DNA of 63,874 nucleotides, taken from an uncultured Dorea sp. (lineage in GTDB: Bacteria > Bacillota_A > Clostridia > Lachnospirales > Lachnospiraceae). A program made the translations under genes and the position numbers. How positions within the stretch are numbered: the stretch's first letter is position 1; every line of letters begins with the position of its first letter. A model generated the notes under the pieces. It ran no database searches. It had not been told where the DNA came from and saw only the letters and a list, made by a program, of their open reading frames with translations. Shown here in pieces: positions 41,814-50,933 of this stretch. Location of the stretch: positions 23,454 through 87,327 of the forward strand of contig CAJTRO010000011.1 of the NCBI GenBank assembly GCA_910579015.1. Reading direction: 5' to 3'.

Positions 41814-43223
41814 ATGTGGATACTGGCATTAGAGGCGAGCACAACGTCGGCCAAAGCGATGCTGTATGACATGCGCACAGGCAGATTCACAGAGAGGACC
41901 AGAAGCTTTCGAAAAGCCAATGGGGCGGGAACCGTCCAGGATGCAGAGACAGTCTATAGATACATGGTGCAGACAGGCAGAGAACTGGCAGAAGGGAAAG
42001 AGGTCGCCATGATATCCTTAAGCGGCACGTGGCACAGTATGATGCTCTGCGACCGTGATATAAAGCCGGTCACGCCGGTTTATCCCTGGTCCTATACCGG
42101 CGCCTCAGGTGTCTGCGACAGACTTCGGAGGGACGAAAGCTTTGTGCATGAGTATTATCACAGAACGGGCTGTATGGTTAATGCCATGTATCCAATCTTC
42201 AAGCTTCTGCATCTGAGAGAACAGGGATACCGGACAGAAGATTACTATATCATGGGGCAGGGGACTTATAATAATTACCGGCTTACCGGTAAGCGGGTGA
42301 CGACGGCATGTATGGCGTCAGGTACGGGTTTCCTGAATATCCATACAGGAGAATACGACCAGGAGAGCCTTGAGACGGCTCAGGTAAAAAGAGAGCAGTT
42401 ATGTGCACTGGCAGACTATCAGAAGACCTATCCTCTTTCAACGGAAGGAGCCGCGGCGTTAGGGCTTAGGCCGGGGATCCCTGTGGTGCTCTCGAATGCG
42501 GACGGCGGGCTGAACCAGATCGGAGCGGGAGCAGTCCGGGAGGAGTATATGACCTGCTCAGTCGGGACAAGCGGGGCGCTCAGGCTTAGCACCAAGTGTC
42601 CAATCCTGCCGGACAGGCCGTCTGTATGGTGTTATCTGTCGCCGAAGGGGTGGCTTGGCGGAGCGGCCACCGCGGGGGGCTGTAACTGTATCGACTGGTT
42701 TATAGATAAGATGACGGCAGGAAGGATGGGCTATGGACAGTTAGAGGATGAAGAAGGGTGTATCACAGACACTCCGGTATTTCTTCCGTTTCTGTTTGGA
42801 GAACGTTGTCCGGGATGGCATGACGGGAGAAGAGGCGGTTTCGCATATGTGGATGCAGGGCATGGCATCCGCGATCTGTACAGGGGCATCCAGCAGGGCG
42901 TTCTGTTCCAGCTCTATCTGTGCTATGAATTTCTCACGAAGTCAGCAGGGGATCCGAAACGGATTCTTTTGTCAGGCGGGATTCTTAATTCAAGGATATG
43001 GACACAGATGTGCGCTGATATATTTGGCAGGGAGATGGAGGTGCAGGAGTCGAAGCAGGGCTCGCTTATGGGAGCTGTGATACTGGCAAGAGAGGTGATG
43101 AAAGACCTCCGGGATGCAGGAGACTATGAGCCTGAGATCCGGGAGGTGATCAGACCGTGCGGAAAACGGCACAGACAGTACATGGAGCAGTATGAGCGGT
43201 ATCTGCATGTCTATCATAAATAA
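41814..43223 (+). CDS. FGGY kinase, gluconokinase-like
   Basis: 469 residues, FGGY family, divergent from the xylulokinase before it. N-terminus LALEASTTSAKAMLYDM; ISLSGTWHSMMLCD replaces the GGQMHG signature; VGTSGALRL, LFGERCPGWHDGRRGGF and LLSGGILNSRIWTQM follow. Because a 6-phosphogluconate dehydrogenase gene follows within 40 bases, phosphorylation of gluconate is the best guess. Another aldonate or polyol is possible. AAGGAGGAAG precedes ATG 41814. Confidence 0.75.
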   Translation: MWILALEASTTSAKAMLYDMRTGRFTERTRSFRKANGAGTVQDAETVYRYMVQTGRELAEGKEVAMISLSGTWHSMMLCDRDIKPVTPVYPWSYTGASGVCDRLRRDESFVHEYYHRTGCMVNAMYPIFKLLHLREQGYRTEDYYIMGQGTYNNYRLTGKRVTTACMASGTGFLNIHTGEYDQESLETAQVKREQLCALADYQKTYPLSTEGAAALGLRPGIPVVLSNADGGLNQIGAGAVREEYMTCSVGTSGALRLSTKCPILPDRPSVWCYLSPKGWLGGAATAGGCNCIDWFIDKMTAGRMGYGQLEDEEGCITDTPVFLPFLFGERCPGWHDGRRGGFAYVDAGHGIRDLYRGIQQGVLFQLYLCYEFLTKSAGDPKRILLSGGILNSRIWTQMCADIFGREMEVQESKQGSLMGAVILAREVMKDLRDAGDYEPEIREVIRPCGKRHRQYMEQYERYLHVYHK

Positions 43224-43261
43224 ACAGCTGGTATAACAAAGGAGAAGGAGGGACAGATATC

Positions 43262-44644
43262 ATGAACTATGAGATTGGCGTATATGGACTGGGCGTAATG
43301 GGAGCAAGTATTGCGCAGAACATATTGAACCACGGATTTACGGCGGCAGTCTACAGCAAGGCAAAGGAAGAGCGGCATCATTTTCCCGCAGAAAAATATC
43401 CGGGGAAATGTAAGGTATGCGAGTCGGAGCAGGAGCTGGTGCAGTCGCTTCAAAGTCCGAGAAAGATATTTCTGATGATCACAGCGGGGGCGCCGGTGGA
43501 CTCTGTTGTGGAGGCGCTTCTTCCTCTTCTGGAGGCTTCGGATGTGATATTTGACGGCGGGAATTCTTACTATAAGGATACGGACAGACGGTGCAGGCTG
43601 TGTGCCGGGAAGGGGATTCATTATGTCGGGACTGGAGTGTCAGGCGGACAGCTCGGGGCGTTATACGGGGCGAGCATCATGCCCGGCGGAAGCTTTGAAG
43701 GCTATCTGGCTGGGGAGAAGATCCTGAAGGCTGTCGCGGCGCAAGCAGGGGAGAAGCCTTGCTGTGCATATATCGGACAGGGCGGGAGCGGACATTATGT
43801 GAAAATGGTCCACAACGGAATTGAGTACGCGATTCTCCAATTGATAGGCGAAGCATATATGATTCTGCGGCACGGACTTTCGATGTCCCACGAGGAGGTG
43901 CTTCAAGTCTTCCGGGGATGGCAGGGGACAAAGCTTGATTCCTATCTGATCGACATCAGCGTCCAGGTGATGGAAAAATACGAAGAAGACGGGACACCGC
44001 TTATCGACAGGATCCTGGATGTGGCGGAGCAGAAGGGGACAGGGAAGTGGACCATTCTTGAAGCGATTGAGAGGGGAGTCTACGTTCCCGGGATTTATGA
44101 AGCTGTCATGGCAAGAAATTTTTCCGCAAAGGTGGAAGAACGCCGGGAAGGGGCGCGTCTGATCAAGGCGCCGGGACATGATCAGGAATCTTCCGGTATA
44201 CGGGAGGAATTGGGAGATGCCCTTCTACTTGCGATTGCGCTTTCCTATAGTCAGGGGATGGAATTGATCAGGAAAGCGTCTGATGATAACGGATGGCAGA
44301 TCGATCAGAAGGTGCTGGCAGATATATGGAGGGACGGGTGTATTATCCGCAGCCGTCTGCTGAGTGATATTAAGTCGGCATTGGAAGAAGAGAAGGCGGG
44401 CCCGCTGGTATTATCGGAAGCATACGGAGAATTCAGGGAGGCGGATCGTGCGCTCAGGCGGATCGTTACCTGGGCGGACGGCGCAGGGATGGCATGTACA
44501 GGGTTCTCAGCCGCACTGCATTATTATGATTACTATCGTACACAGGATATGCCGGTGCGGTTTGTGCAGGCATTGAGGGACTGCTTTGGGGCGCATACGT
44601 ATATGAGGAACGATATGCCAGGACATTTTCATACGGAGTGGTGA
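43262..44644 (+). CDS. gnd: 6-phosphogluconate dehydrogenase (decarboxylating)
   Basis: 460 residues. NADP site GVYGLGVMGASIAQNIL, DVIFDGGNSYYKDT, the substrate motif VGTGVSGGQLGALYG and the catalytic GSGHYVKMVHNGIEYA (Lys and His). It oxidises 6-phosphogluconate to ribulose 5-phosphate with loss of CO2. In this operon it can drain the product of the FGGY kinase before it. Length is typical. The hairpin 44664-44700 lies 20 bases after the stop. Confidence 0.92.
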   Translation: MNYEIGVYGLGVMGASIAQNILNHGFTAAVYSKAKEERHHFPAEKYPGKCKVCESEQELVQSLQSPRKIFLMITAGAPVDSVVEALLPLLEASDVIFDGGNSYYKDTDRRCRLCAGKGIHYVGTGVSGGQLGALYGASIMPGGSFEGYLAGEKILKAVAAQAGEKPCCAYIGQGGSGHYVKMVHNGIEYAILQLIGEAYMILRHGLSMSHEEVLQVFRGWQGTKLDSYLIDISVQVMEKYEEDGTPLIDRILDVAEQKGTGKWTILEAIERGVYVPGIYEAVMARNFSAKVEERREGARLIKAPGHDQESSGIREELGDALLLAIALSYSQGMELIRKASDDNGWQIDQKVLADIWRDGCIIRSRLLSDIKSALEEEKAGPLVLSEAYGEFREADRALRRIVTWADGAGMACTGFSAALHYYDYYRTQDMPVRFVQALRDCFGAHTYMRNDMPGHFHTEW

Positions 44645-44663
44645 TCTGAATATCTATATAAAG

Positions 44664-44746
44664 TAAAAATACACACGACAATCAGTTGTGTGTATTTTTA
44701 GTTGACAAAGAATAGATTGAGAGTATAATTAAAGTAAAAATACACA
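44664..44746 (+). promoter_or_regulatory. Promoter and operators of the AbiE toxin-antitoxin operon
   Basis: taaaaatacacac (44664-44676) and gtgtgtattttta (44688-44700) form a perfect 13-bp inverted repeat. A third copy, taaaaatacaca, is at 44735-44746. Between them are TTGACA (44702-44707), a 16-nt spacer and TATAAT (44724-44729), a near-perfect sigma-A promoter. The repeats flank the promoter, one copy over the expected start of transcription. AbiEi antitoxins are known to repress their operon by binding inverted repeats, which fits. The dyad may also end gnd transcription. Confidence 0.75.
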
Positions 44747-44785
44747 TAACAACTTTTTCTGCTGTTTAGGACAGGATGTGAGAAT

Positions 44786-45328
44786 ATGGTTTTTACTTAT
44801 AAAGAATGTATAGAGCATTTTGGCTCTGATTATATGATTAAGAAAGAAATAAATGAAGGTAATCTGTTTCAAAAAGGGAAAGGGTTATATTCGGACCAGG
44901 CATTATGCTCAGAGCTTGAACTTATAGCCGCGAAATATCCAAGGGCAGTTTTCACTGGTGAAAGCGCTTATTATTACTATGGTTTTACGGATGTTATTCC
45001 GGATTGTTATTATCTTGCGACCAGGAGGGGAGATACAAGAATAAGAGATAAATCAATAAAACAGAGGTTTGTAAACGATGAACTGTATAGCTTTGGGAAG
45101 TGTACCTTAAAGTATCAGAACACGGATATTACCATTTATAGTAAAGAAAGATTATTGGTAGAACTGGTACGTTTTAAATCTAAGGTGCCATTCGATTATT
45201 ACAAAGAGATTATTGGTAATTACCGAAGGGCTGTTGATGATCTGGATTTTTTTAGTATGGAGGATTATGCAGGAATGTTGAAGTATGGAAAGAAAATAAT
45301 GGATGCGATACAGTTGGAGGTAATGTGA
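44786..45328 (+). CDS. AbiEi-type antitoxin, DNA-binding
   Basis: 180 residues. The pattern LIAAKYPRAVFTGESAYYYYG, followed by a beta-rich C-terminal domain with DITIYSKERLLVELVRF and YYKEIIGNYRRAVDD, is typical of AbiEi/type IV antitoxins, which bind operator repeats and counter the AbiEii toxin. The N-terminal 55 residues would form a winged helix. The upstream promoter is flanked by 13-bp repeats suited to autoregulation. The stop overlaps the toxin start (TGATG). Confidence 0.85.
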   Translation: MVFTYKECIEHFGSDYMIKKEINEGNLFQKGKGLYSDQALCSELELIAAKYPRAVFTGESAYYYYGFTDVIPDCYYLATRRGDTRIRDKSIKQRFVNDELYSFGKCTLKYQNTDITIYSKERLLVELVRFKSKVPFDYYKEIIGNYRRAVDDLDFFSMEDYAGMLKYGKKIMDAIQLEVM

Positions 45329-46125
45329 TGAACCTGCTTGAAGAGATTGAAAAACTAAAGAACGAAGGATATAGTGAAACGAATGCCCAGGCAAGGGTTT
45401 GTCAGGATATTATATTGTATGGAATATCGAAAGGAAGATTAAGGCAGAATGTGACAATTAAGGGCGGTGTTGTCATGCGTAATATATCAAAGGATGCGCG
45501 GAGGGCCACACAGGATATAGATTTGGATTTTATCAGATATTCTATATCGAATGATTCCATAGAGGCGTTTCTTAACCAGTTGTATATGGTTGAGGGATTA
45601 CATATTTCTTTAAAGGCTCCGATTGTTGAATTGAATCACAGGGATTACAAGGGGAAAAGAGCGTTTGTGGAGATTACGGATGAATATGGAAATTGTCTGG
45701 AAAGTAAGATAGATGTGGGCGTACATAAGGATCTGGAGGTTGAACAGGAAGATTTTTGCTTTGATATATGTTTTCAGGAGGATGGAGCAAGTCTTTTGAT
45801 GAATTCGAAAGAGCAGATTATTACAGAAAAATTAAAATCTTTTCTTAGGTTTGGGACAAGATCTACCAGATACAAAGATGTGTTTGATATCTGTTATTTG
45901 TCTGAGAGTATTGATAAAGCCAGGCTGCGTGAATATATCCGAAAGTATATTTACGAGGATGCAGCTTTGCCGGTAGAGAATATTAATGAAATAGTCAGGA
46001 GAGTTGAGCGAGTATTCACGGACAGGAGATTCATAAAAGAAATAAACAAGTCAAAGAAAAACTGGATGGATATAAGTGAGGAAGAGGCATTGGAAAAGGA
46101 TATAGAATTTGTAAAGTCGTTATAG
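45328..46125 (+). CDS. AbiEii/AbiGii nucleotidyltransferase toxin
   Basis: 265 residues. N-terminal TIKGGVVMRNISKDARRATQ followed by DIDLDFI gives the GG and DxD signature of the AbiEii nucleotidyltransferase toxin. ITEKLKSFLRFG and RYKDVFDICYL follow as in the family. It would block growth by nucleotidylation when the antitoxin is lost, as in abortive infection systems. ATG 45328 has GGAGG at a good distance and overlaps the antitoxin stop; GTG 45325 is the alternative. Confidence 0.87.
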   Translation: MNLLEEIEKLKNEGYSETNAQARVCQDIILYGISKGRLRQNVTIKGGVVMRNISKDARRATQDIDLDFIRYSISNDSIEAFLNQLYMVEGLHISLKAPIVELNHRDYKGKRAFVEITDEYGNCLESKIDVGVHKDLEVEQEDFCFDICFQEDGASLLMNSKEQIITEKLKSFLRFGTRSTRYKDVFDICYLSESIDKARLREYIRKYIYEDAALPVENINEIVRRVERVFTDRRFIKEINKSKKNWMDISEEEALEKDIEFVKSL

Positions 46126-46154
46126 TAGAAACGGATACATAGTAAAATCTCTTA

Positions 46155-46183
46155 TTGTTTTTTAGAGGATAATGAGCTATAAT
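46155..46183 (+). promoter_or_regulatory. Predicted sigma-A promoter for fba
   Basis: TTGTTT (46155-46160), a 17-nt spacer, then TATAAT (46178-46183), about 75 bases before the aldolase start. Consistent with strong constitutive expression of a glycolytic gene. Confidence 0.55.
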
Positions 46184-46258
46184 AAAAAAAGCGAAAGTTA
46201 ATATATGCCAAAAGATGTCAGATCATCGAAACGGCGAGATGAATTGGAGGAATTAAAC

Positions 46259-47122
46259 ATGTTAGTATCAGCAAAAGAGATGCTTGAAAAAGCAGTAGCA
46301 GGCCACTATGCAGTAGGACAGTTCAACATCAACAATCTTGAGTGGACGAAGGCCATCCTGACAGCAGCTGAGGAGACAAAGTCACCTGTTATCTTAGGCG
46401 TATCCGAGGGTGCGGGAAAGTACATGACCGGCTTCAAGACAGTGCAGGATATGGTGGCGGCGATGGTTGAAGAGATGGGAATCACTGTTCCTGTTGCCAC
46501 ACATCTTGATCATGGTTCATATGATGGATGTAAGAAGTGTATCGAGGCTGGATTTACATCTATTATGTTTGATGGTTCCAAGTACCCGATCGAAGAGAAT
46601 GTTGCTAAGACGAAGGAACTGATCGAGATCTGCAAGGAGAAGGGTATGTCTCTGGAAGCAGAGGTAGGCGCGATCGGCGGAGAAGAGGACGGCGTAGTAG
46701 GACAGGGCGAATGTGCTGATCCGAACGAGTGTAAGATGATCGCAGATCTGGGCGTGGACATGCTGGCAGCAGGAATCGGCAATATCCATGGCAAGTATCC
46801 GGAGAACTGGGCAGGATTAAGCTTCGAGACACTGGATGCGATCCAGAAGCTGACAGGAGATATGCCGTTAGTTCTTCACGGCGGTACAGGCATTCCGGAT
46901 GATATGATCAAGAAAGCGATCGATCTGGGTGTTGCTAAGATCAATGTTAATACAGAGTGTCAGCTGGTATTTGCAGATGCGACACGCGAGTACATCGAGG
47001 CTGGTAAGGACCGCGAGGGCAAGGGATACGATCCGCGTAAGTTACTGAAGCCAGGCTATGAAGCAATCATTGCAAAAGTGAAAGAGAAGATGGAGTTATT
47101 TGGTTCAGTTGGAAAAGCATAA
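46259..47122 (+). CDS. fba: Class II fructose-1,6-bisphosphate aldolase
   Basis: 287 residues from ATG 46259 (GGAGG; a frame from 46205 has no site). Class II signatures are plain: AVGQFNINNLEWTKAIL, VATHLDHG (zinc His and catalytic Asp), SIMFDGSKYP, EAEVGAIGGEEDG, GNIHGKYP and VLHGGTGIPDDMI. It splits fructose 1,6-bisphosphate in glycolysis. Codon use is typical of a highly expressed gene. Confidence 0.95.
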   Translation: MLVSAKEMLEKAVAGHYAVGQFNINNLEWTKAILTAAEETKSPVILGVSEGAGKYMTGFKTVQDMVAAMVEEMGITVPVATHLDHGSYDGCKKCIEAGFTSIMFDGSKYPIEENVAKTKELIEICKEKGMSLEAEVGAIGGEEDGVVGQGECADPNECKMIADLGVDMLAAGIGNIHGKYPENWAGLSFETLDAIQKLTGDMPLVLHGGTGIPDDMIKKAIDLGVAKINVNTECQLVFADATREYIEAGKDREGKGYDPRKLLKPGYEAIIAKVKEKMELFGSVGKA

Positions 47123-47143
47123 GAAGAAATTATAAATTTCCGC

Positions 47144-47172
47144 TTGCCTTTTTCAATGGATTGAGGTATACT
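47144..47172 (+). promoter_or_regulatory. Predicted promoter before the glnN leader hairpin
   Basis: TTGCCT (47144-47149), a 17-nt spacer and TATACT (47167-47172). If used, the transcript begins near 47180 and has the terminator-like hairpin 47192-47225 in its leader, upstream of glnN. Confidence 0.45.
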
Positions 47173-47191
47173 ATCAGGCGTAGATAGAACG

Positions 47192-47225
47192 AAGGCGTTC
47201 CGGCGAGTGTCGGAGTGCCTTTTTT
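47192..47225 (+). terminator. Intrinsic terminator between fba and glnN, possible attenuator
   Basis: aaggc (47192-47196) pairs with gcctt (47217-47221), with an inner ttccg/cggag stem (one G-T pair), followed by six T. It ends fba transcription, or acts as a leader attenuator for glnN if the promoter at 47144-47172 is real. Confidence 0.7.
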
Positions 47226-47278
47226 CTTCATATTGCAGTATCTGAGTTCAATGAAAAAGGAAGGAAAGGTGGAAAGAC

Positions 47279-49390
47279 ATGAGCGAGTTAATGAAAGTAG
47301 CTGATATTTTTGGGGAAGATGTGTTTAATGATACCATCATGCAGGAACGTCTGCCAAAGAAGATATATAAGGATCTGAAAAGGACGATTGAGGAAGGAAA
47401 GGAACTGGATCTGGCGACGGCTGATGTGATCGCCCACGAGATGAAGGAATGGGCGATCGAGAAGGGGGCCACCCACTATACGCACTGGTTTCAGCCTCTT
47501 ACCGGTGTTACGGCCGAGAAGCATGATTCATTTATCTCCGCGCCTCTGGCCAGCGGTAAGGTGCTGATGAGTTTTTCCGGAAAGGAACTGATCAAGGGCG
47601 AGCCGGATGCTTCCTCATTTCCGTCAGGAGGACTGCGTGCAACCTTCGAGGCAAGAGGATATACGGCGTGGGATTGTACTTCACCGGCATTTGTAAGGCA
47701 TGACGCTGCGGGAGCAACGCTCTGTATCCCAACCGCCTTCTGTTCATATACAGGCGCCGCTCTGGATCAGAAGACGCCGCTGCTTAGATCCATGGAAGCG
47801 ATCAATACACAGTCTTTGCGTCTGCTCCGCCTGTTTGGAAATACGACTTCGAAGAAAGTAACGCCTTCTGTCGGGCCGGAGCAGGAATATTTCCTCGTAG
47901 ACGCAGAGAAGTTCCGTCAGAGGAAGGACCTGATCTATACAGGACGTACATTGTTCGGCGCCATGCCTCCGAAGGGACAGGAGCTTGACGACCACTATTT
48001 CGGAACGATCCGTCAGAGGATTGCGGGATTTATGAAGGATGTGAACCACGAGCTTTGGAAGGTAGGGGTGACGTCCAAGACACAGCATAATGAAGTGGCG
48101 CCCGCACAGCATGAACTGGCCCCGATCTATGCGCAGGCAAATGTGGCGGTGGACCATAACCAACTGATAATGCAGACGCTCAAGAGGGTGGCCTGTCAGC
48201 ATGGTATGAAGTGTCTGCTGCATGAGAAGCCGTTTGCCGGGGTGAACGGTTCCGGCAAGCATAATAACTGGTCGCTCACGACGGATGATGGAAAGAATCT
48301 GCTCGATCCGGGTAAGACGCCTCACGAGAATATCCAGTTCCTGCTGGTACTTACCTGTATATTAAAGGCTGTGGACGAGCACGCGGATCTGCTGCGCGAA
48401 TCGGCCGCCGATCCTGGAAACGATCACAGGCTGGGGGCGAATGAGGCTCCTCCGGCGATCATATCCGTGTTCCTGGGCGAACAGCTGGAGGATGTGCTGG
48501 AACAGCTGATCAGCACCGGCGAGGCGACGCACAGCCTGAAGGGCGGAAAGCTTGAGACCGGCGTCCGGACACTGCCGGATCTAGCGAAGGACGCGACAGA
48601 CCGGAACAGAACGTCTCCATTTGCATTTACGGGAAATAAATTCGAGTTCCGTATGGTCGGTTCCCGTGATTCTGTCGCCGGACCGAACGTTGTGCTGAAT
48701 ACAATTGTTGCGGAAGCATTTGCACAGGCGTGTGATTATATCGAGGAATGCGGTGATTTTGAGAAGGCGGTACATGACCTGATCAAGAAGTACGCCGTAG
48801 AGCACCAGAGGATTGTCTTCAATGGAAATGGATACTCTGACGAATGGGTGGAGGAAGCCGCCCGCCGGGGACTTCCGAATATCAAGTCTATGGTGGAAGC
48901 GATTCCCGCGCTGACAACGGAGAAATCCGTTGCGATGTTCGAGAAATTCAGGGTATTTACCAGGGCAGAGCTTGAGTCCCGTGCGGAGATTAAGTTTGAG
49001 AATTATTCGAAGGCGGTCAATATTGAGGCGCGGACTATGATTGATATGGCAAGCAAGCAGTTCGTGCCTGCGGTTATCAAGTATACGAAGGAACTTGCGG
49101 ATACGGTGTTAGCTGTGAAGGCCGCCGGTGTGGATGCGTCTGTTCAGTCGGATCTGCTGGCAGAGATTTCAGGGCTTCTTGTAGAGATGAAGAAGGCGCT
49201 TTCTGCACTTATAGAGGTTACGGATAAAGCGGCAGTTATGGAGGAGGGAGAGGCTCAGGCGAGGTTCTACCATGCTGAGGTGGTTCCGGCTATGGAGGCG
49301 CTTCGTGCTCCGGTAGACAAGCTTGAGATGATCGTGGATAAGGAAGCCTGGCCGATGCCGTCTTATGGCGATCTTATCTTTGAAGTTTGA
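47279..49390 (+). CDS. glnN: Type III glutamine synthetase
   Basis: 703 residues, the normal length of GSIII. Signatures include THWFQPLTGVTAEKHDSF, FPSGGLRATFEARGYTAWD, PSVGPEQEYFLVD, HNEVAPAQHELAPIY, VNGSGKHNNWSL and DRNRTSPFAFTGNKFEFR. It forms glutamine from glutamate, ammonia and ATP in the cytoplasm. Expression may depend on the leader hairpin upstream. AAGGAAAGGTGG precedes ATG 47279. Confidence 0.95.
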   Translation: MSELMKVADIFGEDVFNDTIMQERLPKKIYKDLKRTIEEGKELDLATADVIAHEMKEWAIEKGATHYTHWFQPLTGVTAEKHDSFISAPLASGKVLMSFSGKELIKGEPDASSFPSGGLRATFEARGYTAWDCTSPAFVRHDAAGATLCIPTAFCSYTGAALDQKTPLLRSMEAINTQSLRLLRLFGNTTSKKVTPSVGPEQEYFLVDAEKFRQRKDLIYTGRTLFGAMPPKGQELDDHYFGTIRQRIAGFMKDVNHELWKVGVTSKTQHNEVAPAQHELAPIYAQANVAVDHNQLIMQTLKRVACQHGMKCLLHEKPFAGVNGSGKHNNWSLTTDDGKNLLDPGKTPHENIQFLLVLTCILKAVDEHADLLRESAADPGNDHRLGANEAPPAIISVFLGEQLEDVLEQLISTGEATHSLKGGKLETGVRTLPDLAKDATDRNRTSPFAFTGNKFEFRMVGSRDSVAGPNVVLNTIVAEAFAQACDYIEECGDFEKAVHDLIKKYAVEHQRIVFNGNGYSDEWVEEAARRGLPNIKSMVEAIPALTTEKSVAMFEKFRVFTRAELESRAEIKFENYSKAVNIEARTMIDMASKQFVPAVIKYTKELADTVLAVKAAGVDASVQSDLLAEISGLLVEMKKALSALIEVTDKAAVMEEGEAQARFYHAEVVPAMEALRAPVDKLEMIVDKEAWPMPSYGDLIFEV

Positions 49391-49418
49391 TCTAATTAAT
49401 TTATTAGGAAAATTTAAG

Positions 49419-49475
49419 AACCTTGGACTTGGAATAAGCGCTTGTATGTGATATTCTAAGTGCAAGGTTTTATTA
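49419..49475 (+). terminator. Terminator of glnN
   Basis: aaccttg (49419-49425) pairs with caaggtt (49463-49469), with an inner ttggaata/tattctaa stem, followed by a T-rich tail. Confidence 0.7.
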
Positions 49476-49548
49476 TATTTGCGCACAGAAAATCTGGTTT
49501 ATGATTCCGTAAGAATGGCGGAGGATGCAGCAGACATGGAGGATACGC

Positions 49549-50013
49549 ATGACGAAACATGAATTTCTGGATAAGATGAGACACGCACTGGCTAATGACC
49601 TGAGCGGGCCGGTGATACAGGAGAATATCAGTTATTATGACGGATATATCAGTGATGAAGTCAGGAAGGGCAGGAGCGAGGAGGATGTGACGGAGGAACT
49701 GGGCGATCCCTGGGCGATTGCGAAGACGATCATCGAGTCTGTAGGAGGCTTGGGGAATGCCGAGGGAGAGTATACGTATGAGCCGAGGCGGTCGGACTAT
49801 GGACAGGAGCGTCAGGATGTGAGACGGCAGATCCATGTGTTTGGCCTGGATTCCTGGTGGAAGAAGCTGATCCTTATCCTGGGGATCGTCGGCGTGGTGA
49901 TGCTGGCAGTGGCTGTGATCGGCGGGATATTCTCGCTTCTTGCGCCGTTAGTAGTTCCGATCCTGATCGTGATGCTTCTTCTTCGGATTATTGGAGGAGG
50001 CCGGCGCCGATGA
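49549..50013 (+). CDS. DUF1700/HAAS-domain membrane protein
   Basis: 154 residues from ATG 49549 (GGAGG). The N-terminus MTKHEFLDKMRHALANDLSG, with YYDGYISDEVRKGRSEEDV and ELGDPWAIAKTII, is the HAAS/DUF1700 helical domain. Hydrophobic segments at the C-terminus (LILILGIVGVVMLAVAVIGG and the following) give one or two membrane passes. Such proteins often sit beside PadR regulators; none is adjacent here. The function is unknown, possibly envelope stress or regulation. Confidence 0.8.
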   Translation: MTKHEFLDKMRHALANDLSGPVIQENISYYDGYISDEVRKGRSEEDVTEELGDPWAIAKTIIESVGGLGNAEGEYTYEPRRSDYGQERQDVRRQIHVFGLDSWWKKLILILGIVGVVMLAVAVIGGIFSLLAPLVVPILIVMLLLRIIGGGRRR

Positions 50014-50014
50014 T

Positions 50015-50051
50015 GAGAGGCAGTGACTTAGTAAGTCACTGCCTCTCGGTT
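50015..50051 (+). terminator. Terminator after the DUF1700 gene
   Basis: gagaggcagtgactt and aagtcactgcctctc form a perfect 15-bp stem over 3 bases, ending at 50047, followed by ggtttta. The stretch 50048-50310 beyond it holds no gene that I could support. Confidence 0.8.
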
Positions 50052-50310
50052 TTATACAAAATACTCTGCTATTCAAATATGCAGTGATGAAGCCGGAAAG
50101 TGTAGTAGAAATAGCTTAATTTTGCCTGTTGGAGTGACGAATAGTATTGCCTTAACCATGATGAAATGAGGGCGTTTGATAAAATGATAATCAAGATTTA
50201 CAAAAGCCCGTAAATTCCACGGTTTGTTATGCAAATGTAAAGTCAGATTGATAGCGTGTAAATGCGGTTTTTGATATGATTGGGTTACAAAATCAAAAGG
50301 AGGAACACAC

Positions 50311-50784
50311 ATGGAATTTTCAGAAAAACTTATAACGTTACGCAAAGGCAGAGATTTGACGCAGGAACAATTAGCCGAGCAGTTAAATGCTTCCAGACAG
50401 TCTATCTCAAAATGGGAAAGCGGGCAAGTTATACCCGAAGTAGAAAAGATTGTTGAATTAAGCAAGGTATTTAATGTAACACTGGATTATCTGTTGAAAC
50501 CGTCAGAAATAGATGAATTATCAGTTAAGACAGATATGCTGGAACAGCAACAAAAACAACTGTTAAGCAGAGAGCAGATACGCACAAAAATTTTTAAAAA
50601 TATTCTATATTCGGCTGCAATTTATTTAATATGCCTTGCGGTATTCTTTGTAGGACATTACTTCTATTTCTCTTTAGAATGGGAAGTATGGGGGAAACCT
50701 ATCATTTTTGCAGAGTTTTTTGTTGCAACTGCGATCGTTATAGTTATTTGGGCAAAGTGTTTTTCTAATAGACAGAAAAACTGA
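50311..50784 (+). CDS. XRE-family regulator with C-terminal membrane helices
   Basis: 157 residues. Residues 1-65 are an XRE helix-turn-helix: LITLRKGRDLTQEQLAEQLN, ASRQSISKWESGQVIP and VFNVTLDYLL. Two membrane helices follow (AIYLICLAVFFVGHYFYF and FAEFFVATAIVIVIWA). Such membrane-bound XRE proteins may sense envelope state. AAAAGGAGG precedes ATG 50311. Downstream there is a remnant of a recombinase gene. Confidence 0.85.
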   Translation: MEFSEKLITLRKGRDLTQEQLAEQLNASRQSISKWESGQVIPEVEKIVELSKVFNVTLDYLLKPSEIDELSVKTDMLEQQQKQLLSREQIRTKIFKNILYSAAIYLICLAVFFVGHYFYFSLEWEVWGKPIIFAEFFVATAIVIVIWAKCFSNRQKN

Positions 50785-50797
50785 TTTTCATTGGTAT

Positions 50798-50923
50798 ATG
50801 ATCAAGGGGCGGAAGTTTAATGAGACGCTGGAAGCCCTTGACGGGAAACGCCGGGGGAAGCTCCGCAGACAGGAAATCGAAATCTATTACTCTTTTGTCG
50901 GCAAGGTAGAATTGCCCGACTAA
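50798..50923 (+). pseudogene. 3' tail of a large serine recombinase (DUF4368-like), remnant
   Basis: A 41-residue frame from ATG 50798 reads FNETLEALDGKRRGKLRRQE then IEIYYSFVGKVELPD before a stop. The RRQEIEIYYSFVG end resembles the tail of DUF4368-containing transposon recombinases. No recombinase body precedes it, so this looks like the scar of a lost element. A GC-rich hairpin (50934-50952) follows. Confidence 0.5.
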
Positions 50924-50933
50924 AGCCCGACCC

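Noticed and set aside
47167..47225. ANTAR-type double hexaloop leader before glnN
   Set aside because: The first candidate stem has a 7-base loop and begins before the expected transcript start; the second loop lacks the A at position 1.
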